Shown in pieces: positions 27,468 through 37,771 of a stretch of DNA of 64,000 bases. This DNA comes from Nocardia sp. XZ_19_385 (GTDB lineage: Bacteria; Actinomycetota; Actinomycetes; Mycobacteriales; Mycobacteriaceae), in contig NZ_JACVEE010000001.1 of assembly GCF_015355755.1 (NCBI RefSeq), positions 1,798,001 to 1,862,000 on the forward strand, given 5' to 3'. The notes under the pieces were generated by a model. The model saw nothing but the letters and a program-made list of their open reading frames with translations. It made no database searches and was not told where the DNA came from. The translations under genes and the position numbers were made by a program. How positions within the stretch are numbered: the stretch's first letter is position 1; each line of letters begins with the position of its first letter.

Positions 27468-28295
27468 TCAGTCGAAGGGGCCGATGCCGGTCAGGGGGTT
27501 GCCGCCGTGCAGGAACCAGAAGGTGAGGATCGCGACGGCGACGGCCAGCAGCAGGATTACGAAGGAACCCCAGGCCGGGCGGAGGGCCCAGCCGCGGTTG
27601 CGATCCAGCGACCAGCGACCCGGGCCGGTGAGGATGATCGCGGCCGCCGCGCCGACGAGGATGCTGTCCATTTCGACGCCGGTCTTTACTGCGGCGCTGT
27701 ACTGGAAGCCGGGGATCATGCCCTGCTTCCACATCCAGGCATTGAGGATCACGGCGAGGACCGCGCCCGCGGCGAGCGGGGTGGCCAGGCCGAGGACCAG
27801 CAGGATGCCGCCGAGCAGTTCACCGGTGGTGAGCAGGATCGCGGACACGGTGGCGTGGTCCCAGCCGCCGGTGGACATCATGTCGCGGGTGCCGTCCAGG
27901 CCGGGGCCGTGAAACCAGCCCGTCAGCTTCTGCAGCCCGTGGTAGATGAAGGTGCCGCCGACGACCAGGCGCAGCAGGAACAGGCCGAAATCCAGGGTGC
28001 CGCGGCGGTTTTCGGCGGCCCGGCGGCGCAGCGCGGCGCTCGGTTCGCCGGGCGGGTTCGCGGCCGGCGGGATGCTGGCGTACGAGTAGGGCGGGGTCGT
28101 GCTCGTCTGCTCCCCTACCGTGGGAACGTCCGGATCCAGGCCCAGGTCCTCCTCGGTGCGCGGCACGTCCTTGCGCAGCTCGGGCCCGCCGCCGACGCGC
28201 GGGAACTGCCCGGTCGGCGAATCGTATGGGCTGCCCACACCGCGGCCGGGGGCCGGGTCGGGGTCACCAGAGGCGTCCTTCGGCTTGTCCGTCAC
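27468..28295 (-). CDS. DoxX family membrane protein
   Basis: 275 residues from a GTG at 28295. The first 95 residues are hydrophilic, Pro-rich and probably disordered. The C-terminal half holds a four-helix DoxX domain, starting FGLFLLRLVVGGTFIYHGLQKL and containing LGLATPLAAGAVLAVILNAW. It corresponds in position to mycobacterial Rv3005c, reported to form a redox complex with superoxide dismutase and SseA. A link to oxidative-stress defence here is inferred by orthology. The long N-terminal extension appears larger than in the mycobacterial protein. Confidence 0.85.
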   Translation of the reverse strand: MTDKPKDASGDPDPAPGRGVGSPYDSPTGQFPRVGGGPELRKDVPRTEEDLGLDPDVPTVGEQTSTTPPYSYASIPPAANPPGEPSAALRRRAAENRRGTLDFGLFLLRLVVGGTFIYHGLQKLTGWFHGPGLDGTRDMMSTGGWDHATVSAILLTTGELLGGILLVLGLATPLAAGAVLAVILNAWMWKQGMIPGFQYSAAVKTGVEMDSILVGAAAAIILTGPGRWSLDRNRGWALRPAWGSFVILLLAVAVAILTFWFLHGGNPLTGIGPFD

Positions 28296-28546
28296 GACCG
28301 CACCTCGCTCCTGATCGGCTCCGCCGTCGCCGGTGGGGCTGCCTCCATGGTTAGCTCACGCTCACTCACGGCAATACCCTATGCCGCACGATCGTTCGGC
28401 GGGAGACTTACACCCCACGGCGTGTCAATCCCGGCGAGCCGCGGGCGACGCTGTTACGCGCGCGAACGCCGATGTCAGCCCACAGCATCGCGGCAACACG
28501 TACCCGGGAGCAGCGGGCGCGCCGGTATTTCCGTAACGTCTCTACC

Positions 28547-29656
28547 ATGAGTTTGGTTGTCGCGGGCCGCGTCGCCCTGAGTCTGGCGCTCGGCTCGGTC
28601 CTGCTGGTCGGCTGTGCGCGTTTCGATGATTCCGCCGCCAGCCCGTTCACACCCGAACCCACCTTCGCGCCCGCGAACCCCAAGGCGCCGAAGTCCACCC
28701 AGAAACCGCCGCCGCGACCGGAAGGTCCGTGCATCGACCCGGACCCGGCGGTCGTGTCGACCTGTCTGGATTCCACCGGCGGCATCGTCGCCCTGGGTGA
28801 CACCGCGCTGGTCGCCGAACGGCGCACCGGGCGGATCCTCAAGAGCGTGCCGGTGGGCGAGAGCGATCCGCAGGTCCCGCCGGTCGAGATCGCCAAGCTG
28901 GACGTGGACGCCGCCGGTGACGGCGGCATCACCGATCTCGCGCTCTCGCCGACCTATCACGAGGACGGCCTGATCTACGCCTACATCACCACGCCCTCCG
29001 ACAATCGGGTGGTGCGCATCGCGGCGGGCGGGCAGCCGAAAGACATTCTGACCGGAATCCCCAAGGGCGCCACCGGCAATCACGGTGCGCTGGAGTTCGT
29101 GTCCGACACCGAGCTGCTGATCCTGAGTGGTGACGCCGGGAATCCGGGGCTGGCCTCGACGCCGTCGTCGCTGGCGGGCAAGGTGCTGCGGGTCAAGTCA
29201 CCCGCGCCGGGAGCGAGTCCGGAGGTCGTGATGTCGGGGCTGGGGATGGGTGGTGACCTGTGCTTCGACGGTTCGGACAGCACCTGGGTCACCGACCGCA
29301 CCGCCACCGAGGACCGCCTGCAGCGGCTCGCCAAAGACGGCTCGGTGAGCGTCGGGTGGACCTGGCCCGATCGTCCCGGCGTCGCGGGCTGCGCGGCCGG
29401 ACCGGAGATGGTGGCGATCGCGATGTCGGGTGCGAAGGCGCTCGCGATCGCGGAGGTCGACCCGAAATCGCATGCGATCACCACGCAGCCCGCGCTCACC
29501 AGCCAGGACAAGTACGGACGGCTCGGCGGTGCCGCGGCGGCCAATGATGGCGCGGTGTGGGTGGCGACGGTCAACAACGACGACAACCACGGGCCGTTCG
29601 ACGACCGCGTGGTGAAGATTCCGCCGCCGTCCGGTGGTGGCGGCACGCCGGACTAG
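28547..29656 (+). CDS. lppZ: LppZ-like lipoprotein, PQQ-type sugar dehydrogenase fold
   Basis: 369 residues from ATG at 28547; a longer frame to 28472 lacks support. A lipoprotein signal ends in LLVGC (Cys near residue 23), followed by a Pro-rich linker. The body is a beta-propeller of the glucose/sorbosone dehydrogenase type: GGITDLALSPTYHEDGLIYAY, NHGALEF, and the closing GGAAAANDGAVWVATVNN. Position opposite doxX and next to gatB matches mycobacterial lppZ (Rv3006). It is probably anchored to the outer face of the membrane, with substrate unknown. Confidence 0.8.
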   Translation: MSLVVAGRVALSLALGSVLLVGCARFDDSAASPFTPEPTFAPANPKAPKSTQKPPPRPEGPCIDPDPAVVSTCLDSTGGIVALGDTALVAERRTGRILKSVPVGESDPQVPPVEIAKLDVDAAGDGGITDLALSPTYHEDGLIYAYITTPSDNRVVRIAAGGQPKDILTGIPKGATGNHGALEFVSDTELLILSGDAGNPGLASTPSSLAGKVLRVKSPAPGASPEVVMSGLGMGGDLCFDGSDSTWVTDRTATEDRLQRLAKDGSVSVGWTWPDRPGVAGCAAGPEMVAIAMSGAKALAIAEVDPKSHAITTQPALTSQDKYGRLGGAAAANDGAVWVATVNNDDNHGPFDDRVVKIPPPSGGGGTPD

Positions 29657-29663
29657 AAACGCG

Positions 29664-29694
29664 AATGGCGTCCCGCTCGAGGCGGGACGCCATT
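29664..29694. terminator. Bidirectional terminator between lppZ-like gene and gatB
   Basis: A perfect 13-base inverted repeat with arms 29664-29676 and 29682-29694, in the 52 bases between two convergent genes. Confidence 0.8.
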
Positions 29695-29708
29695 TCGTTC
29701 GGTGCGAG

Positions 29709-31220
29709 CTAGCTGGCGCCGCAGGCAGCCAGGACGAGTTCGCGGACGCGGGCGGCATCGGCTTGGCCGCGGGTGGCCTTCATGACGTCGCCGACGATCT
29801 TGCCCGCGGCCTGGATCTTGCCGGAGCGGATCTTGTCGGCGATGTCCGGGTTCGCGGCGAGCGCCTTCTCCACCTCGGTCTGCAGCGCGCCCTCGTCGCT
29901 GACCATGCCGAGACCCTTGGCCTCCACGATCTGCGCGGGTTCGCCCTCGCCCGCGAGGACGAAGTCGACGACCTGCTTGGCGACCTTGCTGTTGATGGTC
30001 TTCGCTTCGACCAGCTTGATCACCTCGGCCACCTGGGCCGGGGTGATCGGCAGGTCTTCGAGGGAGACCTCGCGCTCCTTGGCCGTGCCCGCGAGCGAGT
30101 TGCCCCACCAGGCGCGGGCGGCGTCGACGGGGGCGCCCGCGTCGACGGTGGCGATGATCAAGTCGAGCGCGCCGACGTTGACCAGGTCGCGGAACACCTC
30201 GTCGGACATGCCCCAGTCCGCCTGCAGGCGAGCGCGGCGCAGCCACGGGTACTCCGGGATGGTGTCGCGCAGCGAGTCGATCCAATCGGCGTCGGGCGCA
30301 ACAGGTTCCAGGTCCGGTTCGGGGAAGTAGCGGTAGTCCTCGGAGGTTTCCTTCACGCGGCCCGGCGAGGTGGAGCCGTCGGTCTCGTGGAAGTGGCGGG
30401 TCTCCTGCAGGATGGTGCCGCCGTCGGCGAGCACAGCGGCCTGGCGGCGCATCTCGTAGCGCACCGCGACCTCGACCGACTTCAGCGAGTTCACGTTCTT
30501 GGTTTCGGTGCGGGTGCCGAATTCCTTCGCACCCTTCTCCATCAGCGAGACGTTGGCGTCGCAGCGCAGCGAACCCTGCTCCATCTTCACGTCGGAGACG
30601 TTGAGCGAACGCAGCACCTCACGCAGCGCGGTCACGTACGCGCGGGCCACCTCGGGGGCGCGTTCGCCGGCGCCTTCGATCGGCTTGGTGACGATCTCGA
30701 TCAGCGGCACACCCGCGCGGTTGTAGTCGAGCAACGAGTGGCTGGCGCCGTGGATGCGGCCGGTGGCGCCGCCGACGTGCAGCGACTTACCCGTGTCCTC
30801 CTCCATGTGCGCGCGCTCGATCTCGACGCGGAAGGTGGAGCCGTCGTCGAGCAGGACATCGAGGTAGCCGTTGCCGCAGATCGGCTCGTCGTATTGGCTG
30901 ATCTGGTAGTTCTTCGGCTGGTCCGGGTAGAAGTAATTCTTGCGCGCGAACCGGCCCCACGGGGTGATGGAACAGTTCAGCGCGAGACCGATCCGGATGG
31001 CGGACTCGACGGCCTTCTCGTTCACCACCGGCAGCGAACCCGGCAGGCCCAGGCACACCGGGCACACCTGGGTATTGGGGTCGGCGCCGAATTCGGTGGG
31101 GCAACCGCAGAACATCTTGGTCGCGGTGGACAGCTCGACGTGGACCTCCATGCCCAGCACCGGCTCGTAGCGGGCGATGACATCGGCATAATCCATCAAC
31201 TCGACCGTGGCTGCACTCAT
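29709..31220 (-). CDS. gatB: Asp/Glu-tRNA amidotransferase subunit B
   Basis: 503 residues from ATG at 31220, preceded by AGGA eight bases upstream; another ATG at 31229 has no spacing for a ribosome binding site. With GatA and GatC it converts misacylated Glu-tRNA(Gln) and Asp-tRNA(Asn) to the amide forms. It shows [16 protein letters not shown] and [12 protein letters not shown] near the N-terminus, the RNRAGVPL-like segment, and the C-terminal YqeY/tail domain. It is separated from gatCA by about 21 kb in this genome. Confidence 0.96.
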   Translation of the reverse strand: MSAATVELMDYADVIARYEPVLGMEVHVELSTATKMFCGCPTEFGADPNTQVCPVCLGLPGSLPVVNEKAVESAIRIGLALNCSITPWGRFARKNYFYPDQPKNYQISQYDEPICGNGYLDVLLDDGSTFRVEIERAHMEEDTGKSLHVGGATGRIHGASHSLLDYNRAGVPLIEIVTKPIEGAGERAPEVARAYVTALREVLRSLNVSDVKMEQGSLRCDANVSLMEKGAKEFGTRTETKNVNSLKSVEVAVRYEMRRQAAVLADGGTILQETRHFHETDGSTSPGRVKETSEDYRYFPEPDLEPVAPDADWIDSLRDTIPEYPWLRRARLQADWGMSDEVFRDLVNVGALDLIIATVDAGAPVDAARAWWGNSLAGTAKEREVSLEDLPITPAQVAEVIKLVEAKTINSKVAKQVVDFVLAGEGEPAQIVEAKGLGMVSDEGALQTEVEKALAANPDIADKIRSGKIQAAGKIVGDVMKATRGQADAARVRELVLAACGAS

Positions 31221-31262
31221 GGCGACCATCCTATGTAAGCCGGTTGGCGGCCACGAAGCTGG

Positions 31263-31282
31263 ATCCCGGCGTTCGCCGGGAT
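31263..31282. repeat. REP-like palindrome
   Basis: A 9-base perfect inverted repeat around TT, inside CTGGATCCCGGCGTTCGCC-type sequence that continues GGGATGACGG. This layout resembles short dispersed palindromes seen in many GC-rich genomes. It lies 14 bases past the stop of the hydrolase lipoprotein gene and may also terminate it. Confidence 0.5.
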
Positions 31283-31295
31283 GACGGAGGTGGCG

Positions 31296-32675
31296 CTACT
31301 TCGGCGGGAACCGTTGTGTGAGCCAGCTGGTGATGGAAGTCAGAACTTCGGGCGCGATGGTCGTCTCGATGGTGGTGTATTCGCTGGGCTGGCCGGTCGG
31401 GGCGGGCTGCATGAGGTGGTTCAGGCCGGGGAAGGTCTGCACGGTCGCATCCGGGTTGGCGGCCAGGCGATCGCGCATCGGCTGCTCGCTCTGGCTGGGC
31501 GGCACCTGCAAGTCCTTGTCGCCGAAGAAGGCGAAGACCGGGATGCGCAGCGCGGACAGGTCCGGGCCCGGGTCGTAGCCCAGGAACGCGCCCATGTACC
31601 GCGTGTTCACCGCGTCCAGGGCCGCCTCTGATTGCCGCTGCTCGACAGGCAGCGTTTCGTTGTGCCGCTGCTGCACCGCTTTTGCCCCGGCCAGGTCTCC
31701 GGCGCTGAGCAACCTGGACCATTCGGAGACGAACTGCACCTGGGTCTCGATCGCCTCCGGCGTTTCCCCGGCCGCGGCGAGCAGGACGCGGTTCTGTTCG
31801 ATCAGCACGTCCCGGCCGGTTACCGCTGGGCCCGCCATCAGGATGACGAACGCGACTCCGCTGTCGGGCCGCGCGGCCACCTGGGGTGCGAGGTAGCCGC
31901 CTTCGCTGTGACCGAGCAGGCCGACGCGCGCCTTATCGATCTCCGCGCGCCCGCGCAGGAAGTTCACCCCGGCTGCCGCATCGGCGGCGAGATCGTCGTA
32001 ATTAGCGTCATCGAGTTTGCCGCCGGTGCCGCCGACACCCCGGTCGTCGGTGCGCAGCACGGCGTAACCCGCGCGGGTCAGCGTGTCGGCGAGCAGCAGA
32101 AAAGGCTTGTGCCCCATGAGTTCTTCGTTGCGATCCTGCGGCCCGCTGCCGGTGATCAACAGCACCGCCGGGAACGGCCCGTCGCCCTGTGGCTTGGTCA
32201 GGGTGCCCGCGATGGTGAGCTCACCGTTGCGATAACTCACATCCTCGGACTTGTACAGGAACGGCGGCTTCGGCTCCTGCGGCCGGTTCAGCTGCGCGAC
32301 CTTGCCGCGCTGCAACGACAGCGGAAACGTCTGCCCCGCCTGACTGAAATCCCCGGTGATCTTGTCGGACCCGGAGTCGTAGCGCCCCTTGAACTTCGGA
32401 TCACCCGGAATATCCGCCATCGCCCACTCGACCCCGTCCCGCCCGGACTTCACGTCCTTCAACGGAGCCCCCGAAACCCCTTGCAGCGGAATATCGACAG
32501 TGGCGGTGCCATCCTCCTTGAACGTCACCCCGACCGGCAGCGGCTGCCCCGGCAGCTCGATCGCCCCCTGCCAGTCCCCGATCGTCGGATCCGGCGGGTT
32601 CGACTCCTCCGAACACCCCGCCACCACCGCGGCAACCACGAACAGCACCAACGCGATCAGTCGCCCGTTCCGCAT
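31296..32675 (-). CDS. Lipoprotein alpha/beta-hydrolase
   Basis: 459 residues from ATG at 32675 (GTG at 32684 is an alternative). A lipoprotein signal ends in VVAGC, near residue 20. Residues about 25-130 form a beta-rich domain seen before many secreted hydrolases. The alpha/beta-hydrolase follows with ITGSGPQDRN (oxyanion loop), RTDDRGVGGT, nucleophile GHSEGG and a late LNHLM that may give the catalytic His. It is probably an extracytoplasmic esterase or acyl hydrolase, substrate unknown. Confidence 0.85.
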   Translation of the reverse strand: MRNGRLIALVLFVVAAVVAGCSEESNPPDPTIGDWQGAIELPGQPLPVGVTFKEDGTATVDIPLQGVSGAPLKDVKSGRDGVEWAMADIPGDPKFKGRYDSGSDKITGDFSQAGQTFPLSLQRGKVAQLNRPQEPKPPFLYKSEDVSYRNGELTIAGTLTKPQGDGPFPAVLLITGSGPQDRNEELMGHKPFLLLADTLTRAGYAVLRTDDRGVGGTGGKLDDANYDDLAADAAAGVNFLRGRAEIDKARVGLLGHSEGGYLAPQVAARPDSGVAFVILMAGPAVTGRDVLIEQNRVLLAAAGETPEAIETQVQFVSEWSRLLSAGDLAGAKAVQQRHNETLPVEQRQSEAALDAVNTRYMGAFLGYDPGPDLSALRIPVFAFFGDKDLQVPPSQSEQPMRDRLAANPDATVQTFPGLNHLMQPAPTGQPSEYTTIETTIAPEVLTSITSWLTQRFPPK

Positions 32676-32741
32676 GGGATCCACAGTACCGACGCGGCGC
32701 CGCGGGACGCCGAAACCTACCGGCGGCGGACCGCGGAGTCC

Positions 32742-33776
32742 TCAGCCGAAGAAGGCTTCCGCTTCGCGGTAGCGGTCTTGGGGGACGCGCTTGAGTTGTT
32801 TGGTGGCTTCCGCGAGGGGGACCAAGTCGATGTCGGTGCCGCGCAGGGCGACCATTTGGCCGAAGTGGCCGGCGTGGACGGCTTCGGCGGCGTGCAGGCC
32901 GAAGCGGGTGGCCAGGACGCGGTCGTAGGGAGTGGGGCTGCCACCGCGCTGGATGTGGCCCAAGACGGTGGTGCGGACTTCCTTGCCGATGCGGCGTTCG
33001 ATTTCGGTGCCGAGTTGCTGGGCGACGCCGGTGAAGCGTTCGTGGCCGAATTCGTCGATGCCGCCCTGGCGCAGGGTGAAGCCGGAATCCGGTGCGGGAG
33101 CCGAGCCTTCGGCGACGACGCAGATGAAGTGCTTGTCGCCGCGCTGGAAGCGGCGCTTGATCATGGCGCAGACCGCGTCGATGTCGAACGGCACCTCGGG
33201 GACCAGGGTGAGGTGCGCGCCCGCGGCCATGCCGGCGTGCATGGCGATCCAGCCCGCGTGCCGGCCCATCACCTCGACCAGCATGACGCGCTGATGCGAT
33301 TCGGCGGTGGTGTGCAGGCGGTCGATGGCGTCGGTGGCGATGCTCAACGCGGTGTCGTGGCCGAAAGTGACGTCGGTGCAATCGATGTCGTTGTCGATGG
33401 TCTTGGGGACGCCGACCACCGGGACGCCCTCGTCGGAGAGCCAGCTGGCGGCGGTCAGGGTGCCTTCGCCGCCGATCGGGATGAGCGCTTCGATGCCGTT
33501 GTCGTCGAGGGTGCGCTTGATCTGACCGAGCCCGGCACGCAGCACGTCAGGGTTGGTGCGGGCGGTGCCGAGCATGGTGCCGCCCTTGGTGAGCAGCCGG
33601 TCGGTGCGGTCGTCGTTGGCGATGGTGAACTTCCGGTCTTCCAATAGACCGCGCCAGCCGTCTTGAAAGCCGACGATCGCGTCACCGTAGCGGCCGTTCG
33701 CGGTGCGAACGACCGCGCGGATCACCGCGTTCAGTCCTGGACAGTCTCCGCCTCCGGTCAAGACTCCGATGCGCAT
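32742..33776 (-). CDS. pfkA: 6-phosphofructokinase
   Basis: 344 residues from the ATG at 33776 ([20 protein letters not shown]), the usual start and length for actinobacterial PfkA; earlier in-frame starts to 33806 are less likely. Glycolytic phosphorylation of fructose 6-phosphate. GGEGTL in the phosphate-donor loop has Gly where PPi-dependent enzymes have Asp, suggesting ATP use. PKTIDNDI and the catalytic [10 protein letters not shown] segment are intact. In mycobacteria pfkA is next to gatA; here about 18 kb separates them. Confidence 0.94.
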   Translation of the reverse strand: MRIGVLTGGGDCPGLNAVIRAVVRTANGRYGDAIVGFQDGWRGLLEDRKFTIANDDRTDRLLTKGGTMLGTARTNPDVLRAGLGQIKRTLDDNGIEALIPIGGEGTLTAASWLSDEGVPVVGVPKTIDNDIDCTDVTFGHDTALSIATDAIDRLHTTAESHQRVMLVEVMGRHAGWIAMHAGMAAGAHLTLVPEVPFDIDAVCAMIKRRFQRGDKHFICVVAEGSAPAPDSGFTLRQGGIDEFGHERFTGVAQQLGTEIERRIGKEVRTTVLGHIQRGGSPTPYDRVLATRFGLHAAEAVHAGHFGQMVALRGTDIDLVPLAEATKQLKRVPQDRYREAEAFFG

Positions 33777-33793
33777 GGCCGCCATCATGCCAC

Positions 33794-34675
33794 TCACGCC
33801 GCGCACTTACCTCCGGCCAGTTCATCCAGATGCTGAGTCAGCAGGGTCGCCATCTTGTCCAGAGCGGTCATACCGTCGTTGAAGGAGCCCGAATCCGGTT
33901 GCGCCGCAAAGGCGACCGCGATCTGACCACCCGCGGTGTCGATCAATCCGAATTGCCGGACCAGGTAGCCGCCGGACGTGTCCGGCCCCCAACCCCCCTT
34001 GAATTCGGCGCTGGTGAACGTGCCCAGACCCCAGCGGTGGGTCGGGATGATCTGCCCCATCATGGTCAGCACCGTCGAGGCTTGCGGCAGACACGGCAAT
34101 TTGGATGCGAACCGAACCTGTTCGGCCAGCGACCATTCCGCCTGACCGAACGACGAATGCTCGGCGCGGGTGCGGGTCGGCGGCACCATCGTCTTGGTGT
34201 CGCCACCCTCGCGCAGCACGGCTTCCACCGCTTTCGCCGCCTCCTGCGCGCCGCCCAGGGACTGCCACAGCGCGTCGGCGGCGGTGTTGTCGGACTGGGT
34301 GATCGCGGTGGTCCCGGTGTACCCCGCGTTGGTGGCACTGCGGCGCACGGCGGCGAGGGTCAACGGCACTTTCATGGTCGACCAGGCCGGGCCGGTGGAC
34401 CAGTCGCCGAAAGTGACCATCTTGGTGCCGCCGACCGGCATGACAGCCAGACCGAGGTGCCCGCGCCAGCTCCCCTGCAACTGCTGGAAACTGTGCGCCA
34501 AGGTGCCCGGCAGGGTCAGCTGCAGGTTCTGCTGCTCGGAACGGGCCGCCGCCTGGGTGATGGTGGTCGGTTCGGCGGCGGCGGCGTCGTTGACCGGATT
34601 CTGCGCGCACGAGGTCAGCAGGAGCAGCGCGAAAGCACTGCCGCCCAGCGCTTTTCGCAGACGACTAATAGACAT
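33794..34675 (-). CDS. SxxK serine-hydrolase lipoprotein A
   Basis: 293 residues from ATG at 34675, overlapping the end of the kinase gene by 11 bases. A lipobox LLTSC places the lipidated Cys at 23. The body has a penicillin-interacting arrangement: STMK (99-102), SDN (128-130) and KGG (226-228) in place of KTG. It resembles class A beta-lactamase-like domains, but I cannot identify an equivalent of the deacylating Glu. A paralogue lies at 44272. Coupling to a kinase suggests a cell-wall or beta-lactam-sensing role; this is inference. Confidence 0.75.
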   Translation of the reverse strand: MSISRLRKALGGSAFALLLLTSCAQNPVNDAAAAEPTTITQAAARSEQQNLQLTLPGTLAHSFQQLQGSWRGHLGLAVMPVGGTKMVTFGDWSTGPAWSTMKVPLTLAAVRRSATNAGYTGTTAITQSDNTAADALWQSLGGAQEAAKAVEAVLREGGDTKTMVPPTRTRAEHSSFGQAEWSLAEQVRFASKLPCLPQASTVLTMMGQIIPTHRWGLGTFTSAEFKGGWGPDTSGGYLVRQFGLIDTAGGQIAVAFAAQPDSGSFNDGMTALDKMATLLTQHLDELAGGKCAA

Positions 34676-37007
34676 AAACCACCGCGTTCTCACCGCCGCT
34701 GCAGGTCACCAGCTGACCCTGTACGGCGCAATTCATCGTGTACGTCCGGCCGGTGACCGGGCTGGTCGCCACCACCGAGCTGGGTGCCCGGGTAGCGGCA
34801 GCGGATTCGGCATAGGCCTTGCGCACGGCTTCGGCGAACTGGCAGCTGGTGACCTCGCTGCCGGTGGCCGCCCGGCCGTAATTGCCCGTCGTCGAACCTG
34901 TCGAGCAGGCCTTGGCGCCGTCGGGCAGCTTCACGGCGGTGCCGCTGGTCGTGGTCGGGGATGCCGAACTGGATTGCGGCGCGGGCGTTCCCGGCGTCGC
35001 GGGTCGCGGAGTAGCCGCCACGGAGCTGCCTCCGGCCGGGGCGTCGGCCGCGGGCTGCGAGTTGCCGGCGCCGAACATCTGCCAGCCCACCGCCCCCACA
35101 ACCGCGACCACCACCACGCTCAGTACGCCGACCAGGATGGGCACCACGATCGAGCCACGCGAGGACGGTTGCCGATAAGGGTCGTCCATGTCATCGGGGT
35201 GCGCGTAGCCGCCGCGCGGGGAGTAGCGGTCGTCGTCGTAATCCGGGACGGCCGACGCGGCAGGCGGCTCGTACGCCGAATAGGCCTGCGCCGCAGGGCG
35301 ATACGGATCCTCCGAGTGGCGCTGCGGCTCCGCATACGGGTCGGGCTCCGCGTCATACTGTGGGTAGCGCCTGGTTTCGGGCGCGTACTGCCCTTCCGGC
35401 AACTGCTCGTCATACGGCTCGACCGGGTAGGCCCGAGCCGCCGGAGTCAGATCCTGATCCGAGCTCCGCCCACGCGCAGGCTGATACGACGAATCCGAAT
35501 ACGCCTGCGGCTCCGGGTGGTTCGGCGAATCCGAGTAGCGCCGCGTTTCATACGCCTGCGATTCCGCGTAGCCCGTCGACTCGGAATACGCCGCCTGGCC
35601 CGCGAAACCATGAGCCTCCGGATACGGCTGCTGTTCCGCGAAACCGCGCGGCTCCGAGTGACTCTCGGATTCCGAGTAGGTCGGCTGCTGTTGGGGGTAG
35701 CCGCGCTGCTCCGCGTAACCCTGTGCACCGGAGTGGTCGCCGGGCTCCTCGTAGCCCTGGGACTCCGAGTAGGCCTGCGGCTCCGCGAAACGCTCAGGTG
35801 CGTGGTAGTTCTCCGGGGGTGAATACGGCTGGGGCTCAGACCCGTACGGTGCCGTGTATTTCTGCGTCACCGGGGCGGCGGGCACCGCGGCGAATTGCCC
35901 GCTGGGGAACTGCTCCACTTCTTCGTACAGGTGGGCGTCCGGGAACGGGCGGATCGGGACCGGGCCCGATGAGGTGTCCGCGGGTTCCTGGGGCGGTAGT
36001 GGCGTGAAGTGGAAGTCGGTGAGACTCACCTCGGTTGCCGCGGGCGGCTGGATGACCGAGAACTCCCCCGTAGCCTCCGGCGGCACTATCGCGTTGCGGG
36101 TCGCTGTCGCGTCCGGGTTGCCGAAGCGGGACGGATCCGGGGCGTGCACAACGAACTTCGGTGCGGGTGCGGCGGGGGCGCCCACTGCGGCGCGGGCAGC
36201 CTGCGCGAACGCGGCGGCGGTCGGATAGCGGTCGGCGGGGTCCTTGGCCATGCCGCGGGCGATCACGTCGTCCAGCGCGGGCGGGACCCCGGGCCGGGCC
36301 ACGCTGGGCCGCGGCGGCGTCTCGGTCAGGTGTGACCGGATCAGCACGCTCATGCTGGCCTGCGGGAACGGCGTTGCACCGGTGAGGCATTCGTGCAGCA
36401 CACAGGCCAGCGAGTAGATGTCGGCGCGGCCGGTGACCTGCCCGACGTCGAAGCGCTCCGGCGCCATGTACACATACGACCCGACGGCCATCCCGACCTG
36501 GGTCACCGCGGCGTCGCCCTCGGTGTGCGCGATGCCGAAGTCGGCCAGGTAGGCGAAATCCGCGTCGGTGACCAGGATGTTCGCCGGTTTCACGTCGCGA
36601 TGCACGAGCCCGTCGGCGTGCGCGGCGTCCAGCGCGGCGGCGATCTGCTCGACGATGGCGATCGCGCGCTGCGGCTGCATCGGCCCCTGACCGCGCAGCA
36701 GAGTGCGCAGGTCGCTACCGGGCACCAGGCGCATGTCGATGAACAGGACGCCGTCGATCACACCCCAGTCGTGGATCGGGATGATGTGCGGCTCGGCCAG
36801 CCGCGCCGCGGCCTGCGATTCCCGCCGGAAACGCACCTGATACACGGGATCTTTGGCGAGTTCCTCGGGCAGCAGCTTGACCGCGACCACACGCTCCCGG
36901 ACGGTGTCGTAGGCCTCGTAGACCTCGCCCATCCCGCCTTTGCCCAGCAACGCACGCAACTCGTACGGACCGAATCGACTGCCGACCCTCCAGCCAGGTC
37001 CGTCCAC
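34665..37007 (-). CDS. Transmembrane Ser/Thr protein kinase A
   Basis: 780 residues from GTG at 37007, nine bases after GGAGG; an ATG at 37025 is the alternative. The N-terminal Hanks-type kinase has GKGGMGEVY (22-30), AVKLL with Lys44, HRDVKPANIL with Asp138 and DFG. A juxtamembrane region of about 330 residues follows, dominated by degenerate repeats of Tyr/Phe-x-Glu-x-Gln type. One TM helix lies near 618-645. The external tail of about 130 residues has paired Cys and may sense a ligand. It lacks PASTA repeats. Confidence 0.88.
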   Translation of the reverse strand: MDGPGWRVGSRFGPYELRALLGKGGMGEVYEAYDTVRERVVAVKLLPEELAKDPVYQVRFRRESQAAARLAEPHIIPIHDWGVIDGVLFIDMRLVPGSDLRTLLRGQGPMQPQRAIAIVEQIAAALDAAHADGLVHRDVKPANILVTDADFAYLADFGIAHTEGDAAVTQVGMAVGSYVYMAPERFDVGQVTGRADIYSLACVLHECLTGATPFPQASMSVLIRSHLTETPPRPSVARPGVPPALDDVIARGMAKDPADRYPTAAAFAQAARAAVGAPAAPAPKFVVHAPDPSRFGNPDATATRNAIVPPEATGEFSVIQPPAATEVSLTDFHFTPLPPQEPADTSSGPVPIRPFPDAHLYEEVEQFPSGQFAAVPAAPVTQKYTAPYGSEPQPYSPPENYHAPERFAEPQAYSESQGYEEPGDHSGAQGYAEQRGYPQQQPTYSESESHSEPRGFAEQQPYPEAHGFAGQAAYSESTGYAESQAYETRRYSDSPNHPEPQAYSDSSYQPARGRSSDQDLTPAARAYPVEPYDEQLPEGQYAPETRRYPQYDAEPDPYAEPQRHSEDPYRPAAQAYSAYEPPAASAVPDYDDDRYSPRGGYAHPDDMDDPYRQPSSRGSIVVPILVGVLSVVVVAVVGAVGWQMFGAGNSQPAADAPAGGSSVAATPRPATPGTPAPQSSSASPTTTSGTAVKLPDGAKACSTGSTTGNYGRAATGSEVTSCQFAEAVRKAYAESAAATRAPSSVVATSPVTGRTYTMNCAVQGQLVTCSGGENAVVYVY

Positions 37008-37057
37008 GCCGTACAACCTCCACATCCCGGACGCCCGTCAACGAGCAAGGCGTTCCG

Positions 37058-37771
37058 TCAAGGAGTGGATTCTCCTGGGGTGACCACCCCGTGGTCAAAC
37101 GCAAAGACGATCGCGGCGGCCCGATCTCGCAGGTCGAGTTTGCCGAATATGTGTCCGACATGGCTTTTCACCGTTACTTCGGAGATGCCAAGCTCCCTGG
37201 CAATTTCTCCGTTCACCCGCCCCCGGGCGATCAGTTCGAGCACTTCGTACTCGCGCGCGGTCAATTCCGAAAGCCTGCTATGCGCTTTCGCTACTACCGG
37301 GCGGACCGTGCGGTAGGCGGAGAGCACTCGTCCGGTGACCGACGGATCGAGCCAGGCCCCACCACCCGCGACGGTGCGGACCGCGCGGATCAGATCCTCG
37401 GCGGGTGAGTCTTTCAAAATGAATCCGGCAGCACCCGCGCGTAATGCGCCTGATAGCAATTGATCATCATCGAAAGTGGTGAGCACGAGGACCGGCGGGG
37501 CACTGTCTTTGGCGCGTAGCAATCGCGTGGCATCGATACCTCCGACACGTTTCATACGCAGGTCCATCAAGACCACGTCGGGTTGCTCGGCGGCCACCGC
37601 GGCGACCACCTCGTCCCCGTCGGCGCACTCGGCGACCACGAATCCGTCACGGCGGCGCAAGATTCGGCGCAGACCGCCGCGCACCAGCTCCTGATCATCG
37701 ACCACCAGAACGGTCACCAGGTCCTCGGCCGTACTCGCCGGCACGACACCGTTCTGACCAACCACGCTCAC
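37058..37771 (-). CDS. NarL/LuxR-type response regulator A
   Basis: 237 residues. The GTG at 37771 overlaps the kinase stop (GTGA); a frame to 37795 lies inside the kinase gene and is rejected. The receiver domain has LVVDDQE, phosphoacceptor Asp70 in VVLMDLRM, LTTFDDD and the Lys in ILKDSP. The C-terminal LuxR HTH is LTAREYEVLELIARGRVNGEIARELGISEVTVKSHV. It is the partner of histidine kinase A and probably acts on the divergent ABC operon through the 39214 palindrome. Confidence 0.92.
   Translation of the reverse strand: MSVVGQNGVVPASTAEDLVTVLVVDDQELVRGGLRRILRRRDGFVVAECADGDEVVAAVAAEQPDVVLMDLRMKRVGGIDATRLLRAKDSAPPVLVLTTFDDDQLLSGALRAGAAGFILKDSPAEDLIRAVRTVAGGGAWLDPSVTGRVLSAYRTVRPVVAKAHSRLSELTAREYEVLELIARGRVNGEIARELGISEVTVKSHVGHIFGKLDLRDRAAAIVFAFDHGVVTPGESTP

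Noticed and set aside
29634..31238. Large plus-strand frame opposite gatB
   Set aside because: It mirrors gatB codon periodicity and lacks recognisable sequence.
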